Assembly (NCBI RefSeq): GCF_003182475.1
Contig: NZ_QGTS01000006.1
Coordinates: forward strand, 248,001-312,000
DNA length: 64,000 bases
Direction of reading: 5' to 3'
Source: Mangrovibacter plantisponsor
GTDB lineage: Bacteria; Pseudomonadota; Gammaproteobacteria; Enterobacterales; Enterobacteriaceae
The translations under genes were made by a program, and so were the position numbers. A model generated the notes under the pieces. It saw nothing but the letters and a program-made list of their open reading frames with translations. It ran no database searches and was not told the origin of the DNA. This document shows, in pieces, positions 16,935 to 25,506 of this stretch (within the stretch, counting starts at the first letter, position 1; every line of letters starts with the position of its first letter).

Positions 16935-18241
16935 TCAGAAATTAAGGCTGGCACCCAGCCCTGCCACTACGGCATTTTTCACAGCACTGTTCGCGCCAGG
17001 CGCGGCGACATATTGAATATTCGGGCGAATAGTCAGCCAGTTTGTCGCATTAACTGAATAGTAGAGTTCGTAATCATATTCCGCGCCATGAATCACTGGC
17101 AGGTAAGTGGCATCGTTATAGTCGCTCACTCCGTGATATTCATTTTCACGTTCCAGCATCCGGCTATAGGCTGAATTAACATGTAACCGGGCCGCCCCCA
17201 GACCAATTTCATCTTTAGGACGAGACTCAAACATCCCTTTCCAGGCCAGTGCCACCGTCTGAGTGTTATCCAGTTTTGACGTGCGTCTGTCGTTCATAAT
17301 ATTACTCAGCGTAAGCGTCAGACCACGGTGGTTATCATGCCCCTGAGCAAACAGTTGTTGCTGGATGATAAGGTAACCGCCATATCCATGGGCTTCAGAT
17401 GAATAACTGCCATCTTGCCAGGTATGGTATACCGACCCATGAGCAGAGGTATAATAACCGCCCAGCCGGTAATTACCTTTCAGATGGTCCGGCCCCAGTT
17501 CAGGTTGCCAGCCCAGTTCAAACGGAACCAGATTGCCATCGGAATCAGTAAATTCAAAACGGAAGCCATCCCCTTTGTCGTAGTTATACGGGTTTTCATT
17601 ATATAACCCGACCTGGAAATAGACTTCTGGCGTGAAATTGATTTTCGCCCTGGCCATCCACTGCGAAACTGGCCAGTTCATCCAATAATTACTGCGTGAT
17701 TTTCCTGGTATGCCAGGACCAAGTGCTAAATTCTGGAAGTGAGTTTCGATAGACCCAAAGTCTTCACCCACAGTGGCCCGGCCAACTTTAATATCCAGGC
17801 GGTCATCCCAGAACCCTTTTTTCAACCATAGCTGGGTTAAACGCCAGGTCTGCCCACGGCCATAAACTTCCTGAACAGAAGACAGCATTGGACTACGTGA
17901 ATCACTCAAATTATCAGAAAGATTCTGCCCGTTGCGATCTGTGATGGTTGCCTGAAACTCCATGTCCTGCCAGCCTAGCAGTTTTTCCAGATCCAGATGG
18001 GTATTAAGGTATAACGTGCCGTAGTGTGTTTCTGGTAACCACCAAGGTTCGTCGCCGCTTCCATGACATAATTTACATTGAAATCTATGCCCTTATCGTG
18101 AAGTTCACTACGCGTACCGCCCCAGTCTCCCAGCATCCACGGTGAATCAACTGCAAAAGGATCAGCAGCCCATGCGCCAGAACAGACCAGAGACAGCATT
18201 ATGCCTGCCGCTAACTTATTTTTTGTCGGTGATAATTTCAT
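16935..18241 (-). pseudogene. OprB-type carbohydrate porin, interrupted by a frameshift
   Basis: The N-terminal part (ATG at 18241) encodes a signal peptide ending GAWA and the porin opening PWMLGDWGGTRSELHDKGIDF, then runs into a stop near 17975. The rest, in the next frame (from about 18020 down to 16935), starts GTLYLNTHLDLEKLLGW and continues to a C-terminal phenylalanine (ASLNF), as expected for an outer-membrane barrel. Adding one base restores the frame, most simply one A in the AAA run near 18030 (…GGYQK then THYGTLYL). The full product would be about 435 residues and import sugars across the outer membrane. It is either a recent pseudogene or a sequencing error in a homopolymer. The absence of other damage suggests the change is recent. 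Confidence 0.85.
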
Positions 18242-18718
18242 ACATCTATTTCCAGGTAAAAGAGACAGTGTCCTTGCAAAATTTATAAAAAATAAACAAC
18301 CAATATACGCAATCACTGCAACAGAAAGCGGCAGTGAATAACGAAAATACCTGAACAGATTTTTAATCAGAGAGTGCTATTTTACCCGGACAAAATAATA
18401 ACAACATTAAATCAATGACTGTAATATATCTGCTTTACTTACCCGCACTAACAAGAATCGCTCCAACTATATGAAAAATATGGAAACACAAGAGGGGAAA
18501 ATCGCAAAATAACAGCATGCCATGCAAAAAAAGCAGCTTAAAACAATCAGTTAATTATATTTTATGGAAATATAATTACATACTAGTGACTATATTTTAG
18601 TCACAATTAGCATATGTTAAAAACAATAAACACCTCGATAAAAAAGCGCATAAAATATTAACCAGAACATTACAAACACCCCATCACCTATTTAAATATG
18701 CGCGACAGGGTATTATTT
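18242..18718. other. AT-rich intergenic region with a palindrome
   Basis: About 480 bp upstream of the porin gene, strongly AT-rich, with no gene seen. It contains an inverted repeat at 18596-18614 (GTGACTA, 5 bp, TAGTCAC) of operator-like size. The binding protein is unknown. Confidence 0.45.
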
Positions 18719-19360
18719 TTAACCCAGCATCGCCTGGTGAAAATCGATTTCCCACGCCAGGACATCACCATATAACTGGCTGAGCCGCTGCTTTTCCTGC
18801 CCGGAAAGCGTTAAACCGCACTGGTCCACTTCCTGTTTTAACCAGCACGCCTGCTGGTAAAAAGCATCATCCGCATGCATAGATAACCAGTCGCGCAGGT
18901 CTTCATCGTGCTGTGGCCGGGCAGCAGCACGCGCGCACCAGTGGTAATACATCCACTCAGCGCCAAACATCAGAACCATGATGTCGGCGTAGCCGCCAGT
19001 ACGGGCGGCTTGTAGCATGCCATCGCGAAACCGAATAAACCCGGCAGGCGCGGGTTGCCAGTGTTCAGCAACCACACCGCGCTTTGCCATTACGCGTTCA
19101 AACCAGCCAAGTTGGGTATCTACCAGGCCATTCAGCCCCTGGATTAACCAGCGCTGGCATGATACATCCGGCGCATGGCTCAACCCCTGAGCCAAAATTT
19201 CCACTGCACTGAACACAAACTCCCCTTCGAAAACCAGGTAACGATGAAAAGCGGTTTCTGGCAAGGTTCCCTGCTCTATAGCCTGCACAAAGGGGTGTTG
19301 CTGCATCTCGTTCCATACATCACTATGCACGGCCAGCAGTTGGTCACTGAATGCGGTCAT
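18719..19360 (-). CDS. TenA-family protein (TenA_E type, no catalytic cysteine)
   Basis: This 213-residue all-helical protein belongs to the TenA/THI-4 (thiaminase II-like) family, whose members hydrolyse aminopyrimidine breakdown products of thiamine. The place where classic TenA has its catalytic Cys (PCxW context) reads FGAEWMYYHW, so this is the TenA_E subtype. A C-terminal acidic residue (AWEIDFHQ) matches the conserved active-site glutamate. Its ATG overlaps the btpA-like TGA (TGATG), so the two are coupled. No thiamine gene is nearby. The catabolic neighbours suggest it acts on another amine-bearing substrate, which is inference. Confidence 0.8.
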   Translation of the reverse strand: MTAFSDQLLAVHSDVWNEMQQHPFVQAIEQGTLPETAFHRYLVFEGEFVFSAVEILAQGLSHAPDVSCQRWLIQGLNGLVDTQLGWFERVMAKRGVVAEHWQPAPAGFIRFRDGMLQAARTGGYADIMVLMFGAEWMYYHWCARAAARPQHDEDLRDWLSMHADDAFYQQACWLKQEVDQCGLTLSGQEKQRLSQLYGDVLAWEIDFHQAMLG

Positions 19361-20202
19361 CAGGCCTCCAGCGCGGGGCGTGCCGCTGCCATAAAGTTCA
19401 CCACCCGTTCACGTTCTACCGGGTTCCACCAGACCCCGCCTTCTTTCAGCGCACTGGCAACAATCACGCCCTGGGTACGGCCTAAAATGGTCGCCACGTT
19501 GTCCGGCGTCACACCCGAGCCCACCAACAAAGGCAGCGACGTGGCACTGCGAATATCGTCAATTTCACTCAATGTAGCGCTGTCACCAGTACGTTGCCCG
19601 GTGGCAATCACCGCATCGGCTTCAAAAAACTCGACATCGCGGGTTAGCTCAGCAACGGAGCGGTCTGCCACAATGGCATGGCTGCCATGTTTTACGTGGC
19701 TGTCGGCAAAAACACGAATGTGGCTCGCCTGAAGTTGGTTACGGTAGCGCAGAGCTTTTGCCGCGGCCCCTTCCACAAAACCTTCATTGGCAATATAGGC
19801 ATTAGCCCACTGGTTAACCCGCACAAAATCCGCCCCACCCGCCAGCGCCGTCGCCAGCGCGGGAATAGCGGCATTTGCCAGCACATTAATCCCCAAAGGA
19901 ACGGAAAAACGCTGGCGGATATTATCAGTAATCACTGCCATAAATGCCGCTGTTTCCGGGCCAATGTCTTCGGGTTTAGAAAAAGGAATATCGCCATGGT
20001 TTTCCACAATCAAACCATGCACACCACCTGCAATATAATTTTCAGCATCACGCAGCGCGCGCTCAACAATACTACTAAAAGCTTTGCCATTATATTTTGG
20101 CGCACCAGGAAAGGCTTCACAATGAATAACACCAATCACTACTTTATCTCGTGAAAAAATATCTTGAATTGCGCTCGTTTTTGTTGCTGATATAGAACCC
20201 AT
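19360..20202 (-). CDS. BtpA/SgcQ-family TIM-barrel protein
   Basis: This 280-residue protein is a BtpA/SgcQ-family member: VIGVIHCEAFPGAPKY near the N-terminus, GGVHGLIVENHGDIPF, VPLGINVLANAA, GADFVRVNQWANAY and VGSGVTPDNV. The family has a TIM-barrel fold. E. coli SgcQ lies in an uncharacterised sugar operon and cyanobacterial BtpA affects photosystem I, so no firm reaction can be given. The start has AGAGG upstream. It is coupled to the TenA gene downstream and diverges from the PfkB kinase with only 27 bp between start codons. Confidence 0.82.
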   Translation of the reverse strand: MGSISATKTSAIQDIFSRDKVVIGVIHCEAFPGAPKYNGKAFSSIVERALRDAENYIAGGVHGLIVENHGDIPFSKPEDIGPETAAFMAVITDNIRQRFSVPLGINVLANAAIPALATALAGGADFVRVNQWANAYIANEGFVEGAAAKALRYRNQLQASHIRVFADSHVKHGSHAIVADRSVAELTRDVEFFEADAVIATGQRTGDSATLSEIDDIRSATSLPLLVGSGVTPDNVATILGRTQGVIVASALKEGGVWWNPVERERVVNFMAAARPALEA

Positions 20203-20229
20203 GTTAAACCTCTAAAAAAGGAAACGGCT

Positions 20230-21099
20230 ATGCATATCTATGTTGCCGGGAATATTACTGTCGATGAAACCTGGCAATGCTCTGCCTTACCGCATAAAGG
20301 TGAATCGTTGCACGGGGAAAAAATAATGGTTGATACTGGTGGCAAAGGTGCAAACCAGGCCATTGTTTTATCCCGCTGTGGATTACCTGTAACGTTAATT
20401 GCCGGCAGGGGAAATGACCACTACGGAGAATGGATTTACCAACAACTTCAGGCCGAAACATTACAGTTATTTCCAGAAACACCATTACCTGTTCACACCG
20501 ACACCTCAATTATTTTCACTACCAATGATGACGACAACGCAATTATTACCAGTTGCGATGCCGCCAGTGCACTGGAAACAGCAACCATTACTGCATTACT
20601 GGAAACTGCCCGCCCCGGTGATGTGCTGGTGCAACAGGGTAATTTCACCCCGGAAAAAACCCGGGCATTATTTACCTGTGCGCGAAGCAAGCAGATGCTG
20701 ACTGTTTTTAACCCTTCGCCTGTCCAGGAAGATTTTCGCCAGTTGTGGCCGCTGGTGGACATCGCCGTCGTCAACGAGCATGAATCCCGTTTACTCCAGC
20801 CCGACACCGTTCACACCCTGGTGGTGGAAACGCTGGGTAGCCAGGGCGCGCGGTTACACGCCCACGGCCACACGGAACATGTCCCTGCGGTGCCTGCCAC
20901 CGTGGTTGATACCACTGGCGCGGGCGATACATTTTTGGCTGTAATGCTGGCCTCCACACTGCTGCGCAACACCCGGCCAGATGCCCTTGCCCTGCATCAT
21001 GCAAGCCAGGCGGCGGCTATCACCATCAGCCGCCCAGGAACACGCCTGGCTTTCCCGAGCAGAGCAACACTGGCGGCGCTACTGGCACAAGCCGGGTAG
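20230..21099 (+). CDS. PfkB-family (ribokinase-like) carbohydrate kinase
   Basis: This 289-residue kinase has the ribokinase pattern: GNITVDE at the start, GGKGANQAIVLSRCG for sugar binding, and DTTGAGDTF with the catalytic base at Asp233. It would phosphorylate a sugar or nucleoside delivered by the linked ABC importer. Ribosome site AAGGAAA lies just upstream. It is oriented against its neighbours: btpA diverges 27 bp to the left and the binding-protein gene converges 14 bp to the right, so a transcript from that gene into btpA-tenA would be antisense to it. Substrate unknown. Confidence 0.85.
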   Translation: MHIYVAGNITVDETWQCSALPHKGESLHGEKIMVDTGGKGANQAIVLSRCGLPVTLIAGRGNDHYGEWIYQQLQAETLQLFPETPLPVHTDTSIIFTTNDDDNAIITSCDAASALETATITALLETARPGDVLVQQGNFTPEKTRALFTCARSKQMLTVFNPSPVQEDFRQLWPLVDIAVVNEHESRLLQPDTVHTLVVETLGSQGARLHAHGHTEHVPAVPATVVDTTGAGDTFLAVMLASTLLRNTRPDALALHHASQAAAITISRPGTRLAFPSRATLAALLAQAG

Positions 21100-21113
21100 C
21101 GCCTGCAAGTGGG

Positions 21114-22058
21114 TTATTTAAACAGTGGGCGGAACGTATCAACGTTCGCTTTTGTCACCACAGTTGCCGGAACAAGGATGTTCTTGCTGACAGTTTTACC
21201 GCTGTTAATCGCATTCAGCGCTTTCACCGCTTCCTGGCCCATTTTCTCCGGGTCCTGTTGCAATACAGCAGTCACGTAACCGGCATCAATACCACTAATG
21301 GCACGGGCGGTGAGATCCCAGCCAAACACCTTGATTTGGCTCTGTTTACCCTGGTTTTCCACTGCGGCAATCGCCCCTAATAATGCCGGTTCACCCGTGG
21401 CATAAATAGCGGTGAGATCTGGGTTGCCGGTTATCAGGTTTTCAGCTGCAGTCATGGCATCATCCTGGATATTTCGGCCATCCACCACATCCGCAACACT
21501 GATGCCTTTATGGCCCTTCAGGGTTTCTTCAAACCCTTTCTGGCGCTGGTTCTGAATCGCGGAGTTAAGTGCCCCAACAATGCCAAGGCGGGCCTTGCCT
21601 GCGGCGTTTTTATTAATGTAGTCAACAAAGAATTTGCCTAAAATTTTGCCGCCTTCTTCGTTATCCACCCCAACCTGAGCAGCCTGAGGCCCGGCAGGCA
21701 ATACCGCATCAATAGCAATGACAGGAATATTTTTCGCTGCGGCTTCTTTAATAGCGGGCATAATGCCATTCACATCAATGGCATCAACCATAATGCCTTT
21801 AACACCCTGTTCAATATAGTTTTCAATGGCATCATTTTGCGATACAGGGTTATCGTTAGCATTAAAGATAACTAAATTTTTCCCTGTGGATTTTGCTTCT
21901 TCTTGTGCGCCTTTATTCATCAGGTTGAAAAACAGTGCCTGCTGGTTAATTTGCACCAATGCATAGCCTGGCGTTGCCGCCATTGCTTTACCGAACAAGA
22001 GTGCAGAAAGTATCAGCGCGCCAGAAATAACATTTTTTTTGCTGGTGTTGAATAACAT
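21114..22058 (-). CDS. Sugar ABC transporter periplasmic binding protein (RbsB family)
   Basis: This 314-residue protein has a signal peptide (ISGALILSALLFGKAMAA) and a type-I periplasmic binding fold: YALVQINQQALFFNLMNKGAQEEAK, GVKGIMVDAIDVNGI, NIPVIAIDAVLP and VFGWDLTARAI. It should bind a sugar or sugar-like compound for the ATPase and permease encoded at 23703-25503. It is unusual that the binding protein sits apart and in the opposite direction, divergent from lacI. Ligand unknown. Confidence 0.88.
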   Translation of the reverse strand: MLFNTSKKNVISGALILSALLFGKAMAATPGYALVQINQQALFFNLMNKGAQEEAKSTGKNLVIFNANDNPVSQNDAIENYIEQGVKGIMVDAIDVNGIMPAIKEAAAKNIPVIAIDAVLPAGPQAAQVGVDNEEGGKILGKFFVDYINKNAAGKARLGIVGALNSAIQNQRQKGFEETLKGHKGISVADVVDGRNIQDDAMTAAENLITGNPDLTAIYATGEPALLGAIAAVENQGKQSQIKVFGWDLTARAISGIDAGYVTAVLQQDPEKMGQEAVKALNAINSGKTVSKNILVPATVVTKANVDTFRPLFK

Positions 22059-22364
22059 TGGTCATGCCCTCGTCAGAAAAATGATGAACTTGTTACAAAG
22101 CAACAAGGTGTATTTTGGCGGGACAAATAAAGAACACAGACGCCAAAAATGGGGCCTGCGAGAGAAACGAAACATATTTTCTCAGGTATTCCATAACCAG
22201 AGAAAATGCAGCAAAGGCAACGTCGGGAACAGGTTATTAAAATTCGCGTTTTGGCATCTCTTGTCAAGTGCTAATTTTCATCCCCCGGAAAAGGTGACAA
22301 AACGCTATATTCCTGAGCGCTATCTGTGTTACTGATATGAACAGTCAATACGATAACGGCGATC
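22059..22364. promoter_or_regulatory. Divergent promoter region between binding-protein and lacI-type genes
   Basis: 306 bp with both promoters. Near 22088 there is a small inverted repeat (CTTGTT, 7 bp, AACAAG). I found no good copy here of the GTAAACCGGTTTAC operator seen downstream of lacI. Confidence 0.5.
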
Positions 22365-23384
22365 ATGACCAAAAAACGGGTTGTTCTTTCAGACGTTGCA
22401 AACCTGGCGGGGCTGTCGAAAGCCACTGTCTCACGCTACCTCAACCATAATCTGGTGTTGCCTCAGGAAACGGCAGCACGGATTGAGGCAGCCATTCGTA
22501 AGCTGGATTACCAGCGCAACAGTCTGGCACGCCGCCTGAGCAAAGGCGGCAGTGAAACACTTGGTCTGGTGCTACCGGATATCACCAACCCCTTCTTTGC
22601 TGAACTGGCCGATGCCGCCGAAGAAGCCGCTTCTGCACAAGGTTACAGCCTGGTGCTGTGCGTCACGCGGAATAACCCTGAAAAAGAACGGCAGTTTATT
22701 CGCTGGCTGGATACCTGCCAGGTCGATGGCCTGTTGTTTACCACCAACCGCCCGGATGACGGCCTGTTGCGCCGCGAGGTACAGCACCACCAGCGGATAA
22801 TTTTGCTTGATGAAGATATCCCTGGCAGCCATGTTCCCAAAGTGTTTGCCGACAACCTTCAGGGTGGCCGCCTTGCGACAGAGCAGTTAATCCGCGCCGG
22901 GCACCGCCACATTGCGTTTGTCGGTGGGCCGGATGCCCTGATGAGTGTACGCGAACGCTACCAGGGTTTTTGTGAAGCGCTGGCAGCCGCGGGCCTGTCA
23001 TGCCCTCCGGAATGGGTGCTGTATGGCGAATACCAGCGTGAATATGGCGGCAAAGCACTGGATCAGTTATTCAGTGGTTCACAATGCCCCACGGCGATTT
23101 TCGCGGCCAGTGATTACCTGGTATTGGGCATTCTTGACGGCTTGCGGGCTCGCCAGCTTCAGGCTCCTGAAGCCCTGTCACTGGTCGGGTTCGATGATGC
23201 CAGTTACGCTAATTTCACCCAACCACGCATTTCCACTATCCGCCAGCCAGCCCACCAAATGGGGACCACGGCGGTGCAACTGATGCTGCGTTTACTTAAC
23301 GGCGAAACCGTGCCGGAACAGACTCGTTTTCCTGTTGAATGGGTTGCCCGTGATTCCATCATGCCGCCCCCCGGGCTGCGCTAA
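22365..23384 (+). CDS. LacI-family transcriptional regulator of the catabolic island
   Basis: This is a 339-residue LacI-type repressor. The N-terminal helix-turn-helix reads VANLAGLSKATVSRYLNHN, followed by a hinge helix (RNSLARRLSKGGS) and a periplasmic-binding-like effector domain (LGLVLPDITNPFF, LVGFDDASYANFTQP). Two palindromes with the GTAAACCGGTTTAC core, at 23451 and 23615, lie just downstream of its stop and before the ABC ATPase gene. They have the CG-centred form typical of LacI-family operators, so they are its likely targets. The effector is probably the transported compound or its phosphate. Confidence 0.92.
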   Translation: MTKKRVVLSDVANLAGLSKATVSRYLNHNLVLPQETAARIEAAIRKLDYQRNSLARRLSKGGSETLGLVLPDITNPFFAELADAAEEAASAQGYSLVLCVTRNNPEKERQFIRWLDTCQVDGLLFTTNRPDDGLLRREVQHHQRIILLDEDIPGSHVPKVFADNLQGGRLATEQLIRAGHRHIAFVGGPDALMSVRERYQGFCEALAAAGLSCPPEWVLYGEYQREYGGKALDQLFSGSQCPTAIFAASDYLVLGILDGLRARQLQAPEALSLVGFDDASYANFTQPRISTIRQPAHQMGTTAVQLMLRLLNGETVPEQTRFPVEWVARDSIMPPPGLR

Positions 23385-23450
23385 TTGTGTGCAATGGCTG
23401 CGCAGTTTTAGCGCAATACGCCCTGTTAAGACATCACTCATACTAACTGC

Positions 23451-23470
23451 TTAGTAAACCGGTTTACTAA
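23451..23470. promoter_or_regulatory. LacI-type operator, perfect 20-bp palindrome
   Basis: TTAGTAAACCGGTTTACTAA is a perfect palindrome 66 bp after the lacI-type stop and 233 bp before the ATPase ATG. Its CG-centred core is repeated at 23615. Confidence 0.8.
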
Positions 23471-23614
23471 AAAACATCCATTTTAATCATTTAAATTCAA
23501 TATATTACAATAATATCCAGTGAGTGTTTTTTAACCTGGCATGGTTACTGCTTGGGTAAATGCGGCGAACAAGTAACGAACACAGCAAACCTGAAGGGTG
23601 GTCGTCACCATTAA

Positions 23615-23628
23615 GTAAACCGGTTTAC
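23615..23628. promoter_or_regulatory. LacI-type operator, second copy
   Basis: GTAAACCGGTTTAC is a perfect 14-bp palindrome identical to the core of the site at 23451-23470. Centre-to-centre spacing is about 161 bp, which allows repression by looping. It lies 75 bp before the ATPase ATG. Confidence 0.78.
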
Positions 23629-23702
23629 AAGAAGTGGGCCGGTGTGGCGACCATCCGAATACGCAACGTCATCTACCGTCACACGACATTGGGAGTAATG
23701 GC

Positions 23703-24482
23703 ATGCAACAACAGGCAGTCCCGGCCAGAGTCGAGATGGTGAATATCACCAAAACTTACGGCTCTATACGTTCATTACGTGGCGTAAACCTGCGCCTGGC
23801 CCCCGGAGAAGTTCTCGGGTTGGTCGGCGACAATGGTGCGGGCAAATCCACACTCACCAAAATCCTGTCGGGGGCTGTAGTCCCCACCAGCGGGGCAATT
23901 CGCATTGATGGTGAAGAACACCGTTTCCAGACCCCGGCGGATGCCCGGCGTTGCCAAATAGAAATGGTTTACCAGGACTTATCACTGTGCGACACCGTTG
24001 ATGTGGCCGGCAACCTGTTTATGGGCCGCGAGCCAATGAAACAGGTGCTGGGTATTCCTTTCCTGGATGAACAGCGCATGCACAAAGAAGCCCAGGAGAT
24101 GCTCAAGGGCCTGGGAATTTCTATTCCGGATACCCGGCTGATGGTGCGTAACCTGTCTGGTGGGCAACGCCAGGCCATCGCCATTGCCCGTGCAGCGGCG
24201 TTCAACCCTAAAGTGCTCATTATGGATGAACCCACTGCCGCCCTGGCCGTTGCCGAAGTCGAGGCCGTGCTGGAGTTGATCAAACGTGTCAGCGCCCGTG
24301 GTGTCAGCGTGATCCTGATAACTCACCGCTTACAGGATCTGTTCCTGGTCTGTGATCGCATCATGGTGATGTACGAAGGCACCAACGTTGCCGACCGTCG
24401 CGTTGCCGAAACCAGCCTGAGCGATATCGTCAACTTGATCGTTGGCGAGAAATTCACCGCCCACTCCGCTCAGGCTCATTGA
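23703..24482 (+). CDS. Sugar ABC transporter ATPase, single-domain (FrcA-like)
   Basis: I chose the ATG at 23703 (259 residues). The protein has Walker A GDNGAGKST, signature LSGGQRQAIAIA, Walker B VLIMDEPTAAL and an H-loop (LITHRL). It is one ABC domain only, unlike the two-domain RbsA/LsrA ATPases of most sugar importers of this class, so it should act as a homodimer. It lies downstream of two LacI operators and 10 bp before the permease gene. Confidence 0.9.
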   Translation: MQQQAVPARVEMVNITKTYGSIRSLRGVNLRLAPGEVLGLVGDNGAGKSTLTKILSGAVVPTSGAIRIDGEEHRFQTPADARRCQIEMVYQDLSLCDTVDVAGNLFMGREPMKQVLGIPFLDEQRMHKEAQEMLKGLGISIPDTRLMVRNLSGGQRQAIAIARAAAFNPKVLIMDEPTAALAVAEVEAVLELIKRVSARGVSVILITHRLQDLFLVCDRIMVMYEGTNVADRRVAETSLSDIVNLIVGEKFTAHSAQAH

Positions 24483-24492
24483 GGGGATAACC

Positions 24493-25503
24493 ATGAGTAC
24501 CATTAATATGTCCAGCCCCCGCGTACTGCAGCACAGCCTGCCCAAACGCATTTTGCATAACCACTCCGGCGTGGTGAGTATCGCGCTATTTTTCGTGTTC
24601 TGCTGCCTGGTGTTCTCACTTATCACCAGCTACTTTCTGACTGGCAATAACTGGCTGAATATTATTCGCCAGACTGCACCGCTACTGATTGTCGCCAGTG
24701 CCATGACCTTTGTGATTACCACTGGCGGCATTGATCTTTCCGTAGGATCCACACTCGCCCTGGTGGGCGCGCTGTCGGCTATTGCGCTGAACCACTGGGG
24801 CCTGCCGTGGCCTGTCGTGTTTATTGGCGGCCTGGCGGTTGGCGCACTGATCGGCCTCATCAATGGCTTTTTCATCGCCCGTGAAGGGATCCCCGCGTTT
24901 ATTGTCACGCTGGCAACACTGGCGGTCGTTCGTGGTGTGGCACTGTTGATAACCCAGGGCTATTCCATACCGGTTCCGGCCGGGAGCGGTTTTACCTTTA
25001 TGGGACGGGCGTGGGTGGTGGGCATCCCAATGCCGGCACTGATCGGTATCGCGGTGTTGATCATTGCCCATTTTGCGCTGAACCATATGCGTTTTGGCCG
25101 CTATGTCACCGCGATTGGTGCAAATAACGAAGGTGCACGCCGCAGCGGGATCAAAACCCAGTCAGTGACGATGCGTGTGTACATGCTCAGTGGCATGGCC
25201 GCGGCACTGGCTGGCATGATAATCACCGCCCGCCTCGGTAGTGGGTCATCCAACCAGGGCGAAGGGTTTGAACTCCAGGTCATTGCCGCAGTGGTGTTGG
25301 GCAGTACCAGTCTGTTTGGCGGATTTGGCACTATCATCGGCACCTTACTGGGCGCGCTCTCCATTGCGGTTATCCAGAACGGACTGATCCTGTCCCATAT
25401 TTCACCGTTCTATACTCAGATTGCCACGGGCTGCATCATCCTGCTCGCCATTTGGCTGAACACCCGCATTCTTAACCCCACGCGTTCCGCCGCAAAAGGA
25501 TAG
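24493..25503 (+). CDS. Sugar ABC transporter permease (RbsC family)
   Basis: I chose the ATG at 24493 because GAGGGG precedes it (336 residues). About ten membrane segments are visible, with the RbsC-type signatures TTGGIDLSVGSTLALVGAL, NGFFIAREGIPAFIVTLATL and the cytoplasmic loop TAIGANNEGARRSGI. A single permease gene implies a homodimeric channel. It is followed 3 bp later by the phosphotriesterase-family gene, so transport and catabolism are in one operon. Confidence 0.92.
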   Translation: MSTINMSSPRVLQHSLPKRILHNHSGVVSIALFFVFCCLVFSLITSYFLTGNNWLNIIRQTAPLLIVASAMTFVITTGGIDLSVGSTLALVGALSAIALNHWGLPWPVVFIGGLAVGALIGLINGFFIAREGIPAFIVTLATLAVVRGVALLITQGYSIPVPAGSGFTFMGRAWVVGIPMPALIGIAVLIIAHFALNHMRFGRYVTAIGANNEGARRSGIKTQSVTMRVYMLSGMAAALAGMIITARLGSGSSNQGEGFELQVIAAVVLGSTSLFGGFGTIIGTLLGALSIAVIQNGLILSHISPFYTQIATGCIILLAIWLNTRILNPTRSAAKG

Positions 25504-25506
25504 CTC

